From the NCBI GenBank assembly GCA_023422975.1, contig JAFAGF010000197.1, forward strand, positions 1 through 15,881: 15,881 bases of DNA. Reading direction: 5' to 3'. The DNA is from Pseudomonadota bacterium (GTDB taxonomy: Bacteria; Pseudomonadota; Gammaproteobacteria; Burkholderiales; Burkholderiaceae_C). A program made the translations under genes and the position numbers. The first letter of the stretch is position 1; each line of letters opens with the position of its first letter. Below the pieces are notes generated by a model that saw only the letters and a program-made list of their open reading frames with translations, had not been told where the DNA came from and ran no database searches. Shown here piece after piece: positions 1 to 7,145 of this stretch.

Positions 1-76
1 TCCAAGGGCTCCATAGCAATGCCCAGTGCACTGTCACTACCAGCGCAGCAGTACCCATCCACAGACGCTTTGACAT
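1..76 (-). CDS. partial N-terminus of a membrane or exported protein, cut by the window edge
   Basis: An open frame starts at an ATG (complement of 74-76) and runs 25 codons off the left edge. It reads MSKRLWMG followed by a hydrophobic stretch (TAALVVTVHWALLW), which looks like a signal anchor or membrane segment. It begins only 10 bases after the stop of the kinase gene on the same strand, so it could be the next gene of that operon. No clear Shine-Dalgarno is visible before the ATG. I cannot assign a family from 25 residues. A DUF3108-type envelope protein, many of which begin with such a segment, is only a guess. Confidence 0.4.
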   Translation of the reverse strand, partial: MSKRLWMGTAALVVTVHWALLWSPW

Positions 77-86
77 GCTGGTGCGG

Positions 87-1775
87 CTAGTCCAAGGCTC
101 TTTGTCTGCGCATGGTCAGCACCAAGACGGCCAGACTGATCACTGCGCCCAAGCCGCCCAGAACCGGAAAGACGGGAATGCCAAATAGCCGCACATTCCA
201 GGCAAGCAGGGTAGGGCCAATGCCCAAGATAAAAGCGCCAGCCACCACCGCCAAAGAAAGTCGGGTGGCCGCACGCTCCAGCGCGGTAGAGACACGGTGT
301 AAGTGACGCACTTCCATGTCGATGCCGACACGCCCTTGCTTGAGCCGGTACATCAGCAAACGCAGGGTCTTGGGGACGTCAGCCGTCATCTCATACATTT
401 GCGAGGCTGCTGCACGTTGTTCGCGCAGCAGGCGTCCTGGGGCATACCGGGCGCGCATTTGCTCTTGCACCAGCGGTTTGGCGGTGGTGATGACGTCAAA
501 GTCGGGGTCGAGCTGCAGCAGTACACGGTCTGCGGTGATCAAGGCTTTGAACAGCAGCGCCATGTCCGCGGGCATGGAAATTTGCGATTCACGTGCTAAG
601 TTCATGAACTCCCGAATGGAATCTCCCAAACGCAAAGGGCCGTTGTCACGCCGTGCGATATAGCTTTCTACTGCAGATTCCATGAGGGAAATTTCCACGC
701 GGGCATCGCCGGTCCACTCCAGCAGCACCATGACCAACCCGTCGGCATCGACTTCCACCATAGCGCGCAGCAACACCAAGAACTGATCCCGTCGGTGGGG
801 TGAGAGGTGCCCTACCAAGCCAAAATCCAGGAATCCGACACGGTTGCCCTCAAGGGCAAATACATTGCCGGGATGGGGGTCTGCATGGAAAAAACCGTCA
901 CGCAGCACCATGTGTAAAAAGGCATGGGCTCCACGTTGCGCCAGCAACGGCCCGTGAAAACGCGGGTCGTGTGCCGCGAGATTGGCGGGCACACCATCCA
1001 GCCAGTCTTGCACCAACAGCTCTGGCGTACTCAGTTCCCACGCAATGCGCGGAATCACAATGTCTGGCTGCGCTGCAAAAGCGTGAGCGACCAGCTCGTT
1101 GTTACGTCCTTCAATCGTAAAGTCCAGCTCTTCTTGCAAAGCCTCACCCACCTGACGGGCGACGTCTTTGGGGCGATACCGCTCAAGCTGTGGGAAGCGC
1201 TCTTCCACCATGCCCGCCACATGGCGCAGCAGGCGCGCATCGGCTTCCAGGCCTGCGCGAATGTCCGGGCGCTGTACTTTCACCACCACTTCTCGCAAGG
1301 AGCCATCCGGGCGAGATATTTGTGCCCGGTAAACCTGTGCGATGGAGGCTGCTGCCAGCGGGGTGGTGTCAAAGCGCGTAAAGGCTTGGGCAATCGGCAT
1401 GCCCAGTTGCGTTTCGATGTGGGGGCGCATCAACTCCCAGGGCAAGGGTGTGGCTTGGTTGTGGAGCTGCTCAAGGGCTTGTGTCCACTCCGCAGGTAGC
1501 AGGTCGGAGCGGGTGGCCAAAATTTGCCCGAGTTTGACGAAAGTCGGGCCCAGCGATTCGATGGCCATGCGCACGCGCTCAGGGCGGTTGGTCTGGGCCA
1601 TTGGGTGGCTGGCGTCTTCATTGGCAGCGCGGTGCTCGCTGCTGGTGCGCCACTGTGCCCAGCGCGAAAGGCCCAAGGTTTGCACTACATCTGCCAGCCC
1701 AAAGCGCAGCAAGGTGCCCACAATTTCTTGCAAGCGGGCGCGATCCCGAACAGCAACAACAGCGGTATGCAGCAT
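87..1775 (-). CDS. ubiB: ABC1/UbiB (AarF) family atypical protein kinase-like membrane protein
   Basis: A member of the ABC1/ADCK/UbiB family, ATPases with a protein-kinase-like fold that support ubiquinone biosynthesis at the inner membrane. Family hallmarks are visible (562-residue numbering): the KxGQ motif (KLGQ, about 81-84), the alanine-rich loop AAAS (about 141-144), the VVKVQRP lysine strand (about 164-170), EELD (about 215-218), the catalytic loop HADPHPGN (about 307-314) and the metal-binding DFG (about 327-329). Two hydrophobic segments close the protein (about 505-527 and 538-555), as in UbiB. The length is close to the usual 540-560. I chose the ATG at 1775, preceded by GAGAGG, over a TTG at 1796. 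It lies 69 bases after the diguanylate cyclase stop on the same strand. No ubiE or ubiJ is adjacent, so this could be a UbiB paralogue rather than the main UbiB; the symbol is tentative. Confidence 0.88.
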   Translation of the reverse strand: MLHTAVVAVRDRARLQEIVGTLLRFGLADVVQTLGLSRWAQWRTSSEHRAANEDASHPMAQTNRPERVRMAIESLGPTFVKLGQILATRSDLLPAEWTQALEQLHNQATPLPWELMRPHIETQLGMPIAQAFTRFDTTPLAAASIAQVYRAQISRPDGSLREVVVKVQRPDIRAGLEADARLLRHVAGMVEERFPQLERYRPKDVARQVGEALQEELDFTIEGRNNELVAHAFAAQPDIVIPRIAWELSTPELLVQDWLDGVPANLAAHDPRFHGPLLAQRGAHAFLHMVLRDGFFHADPHPGNVFALEGNRVGFLDFGLVGHLSPHRRDQFLVLLRAMVEVDADGLVMVLLEWTGDARVEISLMESAVESYIARRDNGPLRLGDSIREFMNLARESQISMPADMALLFKALITADRVLLQLDPDFDVITTAKPLVQEQMRARYAPGRLLREQRAAASQMYEMTADVPKTLRLLMYRLKQGRVGIDMEVRHLHRVSTALERAATRLSLAVVAGAFILGIGPTLLAWNVRLFGIPVFPVLGGLGAVISLAVLVLTMRRQRALD

Positions 1776-1844
1776 AGGCCTCTCAAGGTGGGTCAACGCT
1801 GTTCAGCATAAACCGTTTGACCAGGTGTTGCGCATGGCTGCGGA

Positions 1845-3407
1845 TTACACGGTCGTGCTGATCTTGTGATCGTAGACCTGTACCTGGTTGCGGCCTGCAT
1901 GCTTGGCGGCGTAGAGCATGTCATCGGCCTGCTTGAACACGGCAGTCTGGCTCGGATCACAGTCTGGCCAGTGCGAAACTCCCAGAGAGATGGTGATGTG
2001 GCCAACCCTTGGCAACTCAGTAATTTCGGCCAGATGGCGCAAGCGCTCTGCCACTTGTGCTGCATCTGTCAGCGAGGCTTTGGGCAGCAGCAAAATAAAT
2101 TCTTCCCCGCCTACGCGGCAAGGTACATCGTCTGCCCGGCAGATTTCGCGCATTTGTGCAGCCAGTTGTTTGAGTACAAAGTCACCAACGTCATGGCCGA
2201 ATGTGTCATTCACGCGCTTGAAATGGTCGATATCGATGGCCACCACGGCAAACGGGATGTCATGGCTGGCAAAACTGGCCAAGGCTGCGTCCATGTGGCG
2301 GCGATTGCCCAGTCCCGTCAGCGGATCGGTAGAGACATCCTGACGCAGCTTGCTCATGTTCTTGTGCAGCAGTCCCATGCCAACGAGCATGGCTTTTTTC
2401 AGCTCTTGCGCTTCGTAGTACCACGACTGCACCGACTGGATCGTTTGTGCCGTGTCGGCACGGTCCATGGAGTGTGCGCCATTCGCCAGCTGTCGCAAAG
2501 GCTGGGCAATGCGCCGTGACCCCCACCAGATCAGCAGCAGCAGCACACAGGTCAGGGGCAGTGTCTTGTAGAGCATGGTGCGCATCAGCGCATCCAGCGG
2601 TGCCAATGTGGCCTGTTGTGGGCGCTGCGCGACGATGCCCCATCCCGAGGAGGGCACCTGGGCAAAGCCGGCCAGCATGGGGATGCCCTGGCTGTTGTCC
2701 ACGGCCGCGTGGCCGGAACCTCCGGCGACCACTTGGTCAATCACCGTGTTGTCGGTCACCACCTGGCCCACACGGTCAGGGTTCGGGTGGTAGATGATGC
2801 GTTTGCCCTTGTCCACCACATACAGGTAGGAGCCATCGGCATAAAAGTGCGTGCCCAGCAAGTGGTTGAGCATGCTTTCTTGTTTGAGATAAATGCTGCC
2901 GCCGACAGCTCCCAAGTATTCGCCCCCGGGTGCAAAGATGGGGTGAGAGATAAAAACAATCAGATTGCCCGCTGTCGACATATAGGCTTGGCTGATGACC
3001 GTGCCACGTGTGCGCAAGGACTCCTGCGCTGCTTCGCTGTGGAGCGTGCGGCCCTTGATTTGTAGCGTCTCGGGGGAGGTCGCCAGCACAATGCCTTCAG
3101 GGTTGTAGATGGTGACCGAGTTGAAACTCTTGGTTTGCAAGCGCAACCGCGCCGCTTCATCCGTCAGCAGACGCTCATCATCCATGTGCGCAGCCAACAA
3201 CTGCGCCGTGTAGCCCAGTTGTTGAAGGGCTGACTGCAAGAAGTCATCGGTGCTTTGGGCCAGCTTGCGGGCGTAGGCCGCGTTGCTTTCTTGGGTGGTG
3301 TCGATCAGCTGCTGGCGCTGAACGGAGTAGCCCGCGTAGAAGGTGTTCGCAAAAGGCAAAAAGGCGCTGCACAGCGTCAGAACCAGAATCAGTCGGCGTA
3401 AATCCAT
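1845..3407 (-). CDS. membrane diguanylate cyclase with periplasmic Cache sensor and GGDEF domain
   Basis: Predicted to make cyclic di-GMP from two GTP in response to a periplasmic signal. From the ATG at 3407 the protein has 520 residues: TM1 (about 5-24), a periplasmic region of about 245 residues with double-Cache character (YLYVVDKGKR and GWGIVAQRP strands), TM2 (about 277-297), a short HAMP-like linker, and a GGDEF domain starting at DPLTGLGNRR (about 361-370). The active site is GGEEF (about 433-437) with the metal-binding DIDHFK strand (about 392-397). RADD sits exactly five residues before GGEEF and forms the RxxD product-inhibition site, so the enzyme should be active and feedback-inhibited. 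No EAL domain is present. Longer starts exist at 3449 (ATG, weak GGAAG upstream) and 3488 (TTG); I prefer 3407 because it begins right at TM1. The Cache ligand cannot be told from sequence. Confidence 0.93.
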   Translation of the reverse strand: MDLRRLILVLTLCSAFLPFANTFYAGYSVQRQQLIDTTQESNAAYARKLAQSTDDFLQSALQQLGYTAQLLAAHMDDERLLTDEAARLRLQTKSFNSVTIYNPEGIVLATSPETLQIKGRTLHSEAAQESLRTRGTVISQAYMSTAGNLIVFISHPIFAPGGEYLGAVGGSIYLKQESMLNHLLGTHFYADGSYLYVVDKGKRIIYHPNPDRVGQVVTDNTVIDQVVAGGSGHAAVDNSQGIPMLAGFAQVPSSGWGIVAQRPQQATLAPLDALMRTMLYKTLPLTCVLLLLIWWGSRRIAQPLRQLANGAHSMDRADTAQTIQSVQSWYYEAQELKKAMLVGMGLLHKNMSKLRQDVSTDPLTGLGNRRHMDAALASFASHDIPFAVVAIDIDHFKRVNDTFGHDVGDFVLKQLAAQMREICRADDVPCRVGGEEFILLLPKASLTDAAQVAERLRHLAEITELPRVGHITISLGVSHWPDCDPSQTAVFKQADDMLYAAKHAGRNQVQVYDHKISTTV

Positions 3408-3685
3408 AGCAATACAGCAGCGGCGCAAGCCAGCCGTCAAACAATCCATCGCGTTTATTGGCTTCCCGCATGGCGCTAGAAGGCACAAGCGGTTGCGTTG
3501 CGAAGGAACTGACGATGGTGACAGAAGGTCTTGCGCAGCGCCGCAATTATCGGCTGCCTGTGTATAGATGTGTGTCGGTTGCCCGCCACGGAACGTGGAC
3601 TATCGTGGAGTGTTGCAGTCCCGGCCTGCATCGACAGGCAGGGGGAGTGCAATCCGCAGCGTGCCTTGCCGCGCTGCGTTCAAGC
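3408..3685. other. intergenic region between the MDR oxidoreductase and the diguanylate cyclase
   Basis: No convincing gene is seen in this roughly 280-base gap. It should hold the 3' end of the oxidoreductase transcript and the promoter of the cyclase, both on the minus strand. It contains a 7-base-pair hairpin (3655-3678), a 5-base-pair hairpin GCCTG/CAGGC (3624-3639) and a short perfect CCACG-GAA-CGTGG repeat (3586-3598). I could not pick a convincing -35/-10 pair for the cyclase. Confidence 0.5.
3655..3678 (-). terminator. hairpin just after the MDR oxidoreductase stop; possible weak terminator
   Basis: CGCAGCG (3655-3661) and CGCTGCG (3672-3678) form a perfect 7-base-pair GC-rich stem with a 10-base loop. 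It begins 7 bases beyond the TGA of the oxidoreductase. There is no T run on its downstream (minus-strand) side, so it is not a classical intrinsic terminator and may only stabilise the 3' end or assist Rho-dependent termination. Confidence 0.3.
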
Positions 3686-4693
3686 TCAGTATTCGAGGCA
3701 AATCTTGCCAAAGTGCTGACCACTTTGCTGGTGCCGGAAAGCGTCGGCCAACTGCTCCAGCGGGTAGCTGCGGTCAATCACCGGTTTCCAGCCAAATTGC
3801 TCCAATGCGCGCACCATGTCTTGCTGGTGCTCTCGGCTGCCCACAATCAGGCCCTGCAGGGTTTGCTGCTTGGCCATCATCTCGGCCGAAGGGATGCTGC
3901 CCGCAAACCCTGTGAGTACGCCAATCAGTGCAATATGGCCGCCCACAGCGCAGGCGCGGATCGATTGTGCCAAGGTGCTGGGGCCACCGACTTCCACCAC
4001 GATGTCGGCCCCCCGGCCGTTCGTGGCGGCCAGCACGGCATTGCCCCATTCAGGGTTTTCTTGGTAGTTGATCACTACATCTGCACCCAAGGCCTTCAGG
4101 CGCTCGGCCTTGGTGGCACTGGAGGTGGTGGCGATGACGCGCGCGCCCATGCTCTTGGCTATTTGCAGCGCAAAGATGGAGACGCCGCCGGTTCCCAGTA
4201 CCAGCACGGTGTCACCGGCTTGCAGGTGGCCATTGACCACCAGCGCGCGCCAGGCGGTCAGGCCGGCGGTGGTCAGCGTGGCGGCTTCTGCGTGGGACCA
4301 GCCTTGGGGCGCGTGGGTGAAGGCCGTAGCAGGCAGGGTGATGGATTCGCGTGCGAAACCGTCTACGCCATCGCCGGGAACCCGCTTGAAGTCGGACGGC
4401 ACGTGCTTGCCAGACAGCCATTGCGGGAAAAAGGTGGAGACCACGGCATCTCCAACGGCGAATTCGGTAACGCCAGCGCCCACCGCCGTTACTAGCCCCG
4501 CTCCATCGGCCATGGGGATGCGGCCATCTGCGGCGGCATTGGGCAGGGTGGCGACCAGCAGGTCGTGGTAGTTGAGGGAGCTGGCGTGAATGCGTACCTG
4601 AATTTCTCCGGCCTGCGGTGCTGGCGCTGCGGGCAGGGTGGTCAGTTGCAGGTGGTTCAAGCCGCCGGGGGCGGACAGTTGCATGGCTTTCAT
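3686..4693 (-). CDS. zinc-independent medium-chain dehydrogenase/reductase (quinone oxidoreductase-like, NAD(P)-dependent)
   Basis: A cytoplasmic MDR-superfamily oxidoreductase. From the ATG at 4693 it has 335 residues, starting MKAMQLSAPGG as is typical. The GroES-like N-terminal half carries the SLNYHDLL segment. The Rossmann half has VLVLGTGGVS (about 163-172) and the helix ending in GARVIATTSS, for NAD(P)H binding. The structural-zinc cysteine cluster is absent, which favours a zinc-less quinone or enal reductase over a classical alcohol dehydrogenase. An in-frame ATG at 4729 would add 12 residues with no visible ribosome site, while AGAAAG lies about 6 bases before 4693. It is divergent from an HxlR regulator, the usual arrangement for a reductase controlled by its neighbour. 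The physiological substrate is not deducible. Confidence 0.9.
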   Translation of the reverse strand: MKAMQLSAPGGLNHLQLTTLPAAPAPQAGEIQVRIHASSLNYHDLLVATLPNAAADGRIPMADGAGLVTAVGAGVTEFAVGDAVVSTFFPQWLSGKHVPSDFKRVPGDGVDGFARESITLPATAFTHAPQGWSHAEAATLTTAGLTAWRALVVNGHLQAGDTVLVLGTGGVSIFALQIAKSMGARVIATTSSATKAERLKALGADVVINYQENPEWGNAVLAATNGRGADIVVEVGGPSTLAQSIRACAVGGHIALIGVLTGFAGSIPSAEMMAKQQTLQGLIVGSREHQQDMVRALEQFGWKPVIDRSYPLEQLADAFRHQQSGQHFGKICLEY

Positions 4694-4757
4694 GGTGTGC
4701 TTTCTGGTGAGCGGTGGTTGGCTGGTCATGGTGCGCGGGACTGGTTGGAAAGGCCAG

Positions 4758-4796
4758 TACCAACATATTTGTCAGCTAGTATTAAAAATGTAAGTA
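4758..4796. promoter_or_regulatory. large imperfect dyad between divergent MDR and HxlR genes; candidate HxlR operator
   Basis: Bases 4758-4770 pair with 4784-4796 at 10 of 13 positions around a centre at 4777. The outer TAC/GTA and inner ACAT/ATGT and TTT/AAA blocks match exactly. The element is AT-rich in a GC-rich background and sits midway between the two divergent start codons. A TTGTCA (4769-4774) inside it could be part of the hxlR-side promoter. HxlR-family dimers are known to bind AT-rich dyads next to the oxidoreductase genes they repress. Assigning this site to this HxlR is inference. Confidence 0.45.
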
Positions 4797-4867
4797 ATGC
4801 GTGAGATGCCCAGCTTGCGCTAGCTTGTGTACGGAATGGGCCAAGGTGTCGGCGCGCAGGAGTGGTG

Positions 4868-5239
4868 ATGAAACGGTTGAATAGCAAAAGCGGGTGTGCG
4901 GTGGAAGTCACGCTGTCGGTCATGGGCGGAACGTGGAAACCCATCATCCTCTTTCACCTGATGCACGGCCCCAAGCGTTTTGGGGAGCTGGGACGTTTGA
5001 TTCCCGGCATCACGCAGCGCATGTTGACCTTGCAGCTGCGCGAGTTGGAAGAGGCAGAGATTGTCTTGCGCACGGTGTATGCAGAGGTTCCACCTCGGGT
5101 GGATTACGCGCTGACGGCGTTGGGCCATTCGCTGCAGCCAGTGCTGGTGGCGCTGCGTGACTGGGGCAACGACTATGCCCGCAGCTTGGGGCAGGATGCA
5201 GGCAGGGTGAACACGTGCCATTTACCAGGAAATGAATGA
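4868..5239 (+). CDS. HxlR family winged-helix transcriptional regulator
   Basis: A small (123 residues) DNA-binding repressor or sensor of the HxlR/DUF24 family. The family signature is clear: a single N-terminal cysteine (SGCAVEVTL, Cys10), then VMGGTWKPIILFHL, a recognition region FGELGRLIPGITQRMLTLQLRELE, and the wing VPPRVDYALTALG. In characterised relatives such as YodB and QorR the conserved N-terminal cysteine senses quinones, diamide or oxidants; that Cys10 does so here is inference. In-frame GTG codons precede at 4862 and 4865, but AGGAG (4858-4862) with 5 bases to the ATG fixes the start at 4868. It is divergent from the MDR oxidoreductase, which is its likely target, and probably also represses itself. 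Confidence 0.92.
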   Translation: MKRLNSKSGCAVEVTLSVMGGTWKPIILFHLMHGPKRFGELGRLIPGITQRMLTLQLRELEEAEIVLRTVYAEVPPRVDYALTALGHSLQPVLVALRDWGNDYARSLGQDAGRVNTCHLPGNE

Positions 5240-5243
5240 AAAG

Positions 5244-5256
5244 TACCTTAGAGGTA
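5244..5256. repeat. short perfect inverted repeat TACCT-TAG-AGGTA after hxlR
   Basis: The arms TACCT and AGGTA match perfectly around a 3-base spacer, five bases after the HxlR stop codon. The stem is too short and lacks a T run, so it does not look like a terminator. It may be a protein-binding site or chance. Confidence 0.25.
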
Positions 5257-5270
5257 ATGTGGGCGAGCGC

Positions 5271-5282
5271 TGATAGCTATCA
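5271..5282. repeat. 12-base perfect palindrome TGATAGCTATCA in the convergent intergenic region
   Basis: Self-complementary over all 12 bases and directly preceded by GAGCGC and followed by an AT-rich stretch. It sits between the convergent hxlR and ycaC genes. The wording 'AGCGCTgaTAGCTATCAAA' resembles dispersed intergenic repeats I associate with Comamonadaceae genomes, built around AGCGCT and TAGCTAT blocks. This is memory, not a search. Confidence 0.3.
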
Positions 5283-5369
5283 AATTGAAAAATTTTGAGA
5301 AGTTGCGCAACCAAGGTCTCCGCGCTTGACTGGGCAAGCGGCACCAAATGCCTGAAGGCAGAAGCTGTG

Positions 5370-5401
5370 AAAAAGCCCGCAGGCTTTGCAGCGTGCGGGC
5401 T
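5370..5401 (-). terminator. intrinsic terminator of the ycaC transcript
   Basis: On the minus strand the stem AGCCCGCA / TGCGGGCT (5401-5394 and 5381-5374) encloses a 12-base loop and is followed at once by a TTTT tail. It begins 21 bases after the ycaC stop. Stem and tail fit a rho-independent terminator in the ycaC direction only. Confidence 0.85.
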
Positions 5402-5422
5402 GGGATGCGGAGCGTGCAGGGC

Positions 5423-6055
5423 TTACTTGCCGGCAGTCAGCGTCACGTAGCTGTTGATCAGGTTGCGGTAGTCAGGGATGTGGTTGCTGAACAGTGCGCC
5501 CAGGCCTTCCACATCGTTGCGCCAGTCGCGGTGCAGCTCGCACGCGGCGCCGAACCAGGTCATCAGCTGGGCGCCCGCTTGTTCCATGCGGCTCCAGGCA
5601 GCTTGCTGGGTCATGGAATTGAAGGTGCCCGACGCATCGGTGATCACAAACACGTCATAGCCTTCGGCCAGGGCGGACAGCACGGGGAACGCCACGCACA
5701 CTTCGGTCACCACACCAGCCACGATCAGCTGCTTTTTGCCGGTGGCCTTCACGGCCTTGACGAAGTCTTCGTTGTCCCAGGCGTTGATCTGACCGGGGCG
5801 AGCAATGTAAGGGGCGTCAGGGTGCTTTTCCTTCAGCTCGGGCACCAGGGGGCCGTTGGGGCCGGTTTCAAAGCTGGTGGTCAAGATGGTGGGCAGCTTG
5901 AAGTACTCGCACATATCGGACAAAGCCAAGACGTTGTTCTTGAACTTGTCCGGATCGATGTCGCGTACCAGGGACAGCAGGCCTGTCTGGTGGTCTACCA
6001 AGAGGACTGCGGCGTCGTTCTTGTCCAGACGGACGTAGGGCTTGCGTTGGCTCAT
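5423..6055 (-). CDS. ycaC: isochorismatase-superfamily cysteine hydrolase, YcaC type
   Basis: A 210-residue cytoplasmic cysteine hydrolase of the isochorismatase-like fold. The sequence closely follows what I recall of E. coli YcaC (208 residues): start KPYVRLDKNDAAVLLVDHQ, middle TSFETGPNGPLVPEL, ARPG.INAWDNEDF, GVVTEVCVAF, FNSMTQQAAW, and the C-terminal HRDWRN...LFSNHIPDYRNL. The presumed catalytic residues are Asp21, Arg86 and Cys120, with the cis-peptide motif GVVTEVC. The true substrate of YcaC is not settled; isochorismatase activity itself is unlikely. The start ATG is preceded by AGAGAA at a suitable distance, and that site can be paired by an upstream TTCTCT. The gene follows pirin after 105 bases on the same strand, and an intrinsic terminator closes it. 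Confidence 0.94.
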   Translation of the reverse strand: MSQRKPYVRLDKNDAAVLLVDHQTGLLSLVRDIDPDKFKNNVLALSDMCEYFKLPTILTTSFETGPNGPLVPELKEKHPDAPYIARPGQINAWDNEDFVKAVKATGKKQLIVAGVVTEVCVAFPVLSALAEGYDVFVITDASGTFNSMTQQAAWSRMEQAGAQLMTWFGAACELHRDWRNDVEGLGALFSNHIPDYRNLINSYVTLTAGK

Positions 6056-6060
6056 GGGAG

Positions 6061-6081
6061 TTCTCTTAAAAAGTGAGAGAA
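6061..6081 (-). promoter_or_regulatory. leader hairpin that can sequester the ycaC ribosome-binding site
   Basis: On the minus strand TTCTCT (6081-6076) is perfectly complementary to AGAGAA (6066-6061) across a 9-base T-rich loop. AGAGAA is the only Shine-Dalgarno-like site and lies 5 bases before the ycaC ATG. Pairing would hide it in a weak, A/U-rich 6-base-pair stem. Such a leader could make translation structure-dependent. No experiment supports this yet. Confidence 0.35.
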
Positions 6082-6086
6082 AAGGT

Positions 6087-6100
6087 GGGGCGGGTGCCCC
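6087..6100 (-). terminator. GC hairpin between pirin and ycaC; possible attenuator or weak terminator
   Basis: GGGGC (6100-6096) and GCCCC (6091-6087) form a 5-base-pair stem with an ACCC loop. On the minus strand it is followed by ACC and then TTTT. It lies between the pirin stop and the ycaC start and could reduce read-through. The stem is short and the T run is offset by three bases. Confidence 0.35.
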
Positions 6101-6160
6101 GGATAGCCCTCTGAATCAAAGGACTGGAAAGTATTAGGTGCACCAAAAACTGGCTGCAGC

Positions 6161-7049
6161 TCAGGTGGCTTGAGGCGTCTGGCTGGCAGGCATCCGGCCA
6201 AACTGTCCGCTGTAGAAGTCATCGAAAGCTTGCGCAAGTTCTTCGCGGGTATTCATCACGAAGGGGCCTTGGCCAGCAACGGGCTCATTGATGGGTTCTC
6301 CCCCCAGAATCAGCACTGTGGCGGCGGTGTTACTGGCCAGGTGCAGCCCTGTGCCGGAGCGTGACATCTGGGCCAGTTGCCCCGCTTGCAGCCGCTGGCC
6401 GTTCACCTCCACCATGCCGCGCACCACCATCACCATCAGGGTGTGTTGCTCGGGCAGCTCCACATCGACATCGGCACCGGGTTGCAGGCGTACATCCCAC
6501 ACATTCATGGGGGTGTGGGTGATGGCTGCACCGTGGTGGCCGTCAAATTCACCGCCAATCACACGCACGACGCCCGCTTGGTCGGGCAGCGCAACTTCGG
6601 GGATGTTGTCGCGTGTCAGGGCCTGGTAGCGCGGTGCATCCATCTTGTGGCGCGCCGGCAAGTTGACCCACAGCTGCACCATCTCCAACGTGCCACCGCG
6701 TTGGGAGAAGGCCTGCGAGTGGTATTCCTCATGCAGCAGGCCGCGGGCCGCGGTCATCCATTGCACCTCGCCGGGGCCGATCGTGCCGCCGGCACCGCTG
6801 GTGTCTTGGTGGCTGACTTCGCCGTCATAGACGATGGTGACGGTCTCGAAACCGCGGTGGGGGTGGGCGCCAACGCCGTGACGCTCATTGCTGGGCGCGA
6901 ACTCCATGGGGCCCGCGTGGTCGAGCATCAAAAACGGGCTGATGCGGCTGCCGTGGCGGTTGTAGTCAAACAAAGTACGTACGGGGGAAGCCGTTGCCCA
7001 CCCAGTGGGCGGAAGGGGGGCTGTAAATGCCTTGTACGGTCTTGTGCAT
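6161..7049 (-). CDS. pirin family protein (quercetinase-like bicupin), with apparent frameshift near the 5' end
   Basis: Pirins are metal-binding bicupins; relatives such as E. coli YhhW degrade quercetin, others act as redox sensors. The metal ligands are present: HPHRGFET gives two His (about 62 and 64 in the corrected protein) and GLLHEE gives His and Glu (about 106 and 108). The ATG at 7049 has AGGAG 5 bases upstream and encodes a typical pirin N-terminus (HKTVQGIYSPPSAHW, then VGNGFP), but this frame stops at 6966 after 27 codons. The remainder, VRTLFDYNRHGS onward, is intact to 6161 in the next frame. Dropping one C from the C5 run (complement of 6983-6987) joins them into a 295-residue protein of normal length. 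A GTG at 7114 opens the downstream frame without the family N-terminus or a ribosome site and is probably artefactual. Located between LysR and ycaC, same strand. Confidence 0.85.
6983..6987 (-). other. C5 homopolymer at which the pirin reading frame breaks
   Basis: The coding strand reads GGC TTC CCC CGT ACG in the frame of the well-placed ATG. With four Cs it would read GGC TTC CCC GTA CGT ACT, giving the family motif GFPVRTLF. The run abuts the palindrome GTACGTAC (6975-6982). An upstream C6 run (7015-7020) is in frame with the family sequence. CCC-C is also a known +1 slippage-prone context for proline tRNA, so a translational explanation cannot be fully excluded. Confidence 0.75.
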
Positions 7050-7145
7050 GGTGACTCCTGTCTGTCTGCGCACACCTGTGGTGCGCCATGGGTGTTACTT
7101 TGCCAGTGCAACACTGAAGGCAGAAGTCCGTGATTAATGATCGCT

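Noticed and set aside
3458..4495. 345-codon plus-strand open frame opposite the MDR oxidoreductase
   Set aside because: It is the mirror of the oxidoreductase codons, rich in H, G, R and Q, with no recognisable domain; the minus-strand frame has clear MDR motifs.
5348..6076. 242-codon plus-strand open frame opposite ycaC
   Set aside because: It spans the ycaC terminator and the full antisense of ycaC and has no family resemblance.
6161..7114. Continuous 317-codon pirin frame starting at GTG 7114
   Set aside because: Its first 44 residues do not resemble pirins and lack a ribosome site. The family N-terminus is in the other frame from ATG 7049, so a frameshift explains the data better.
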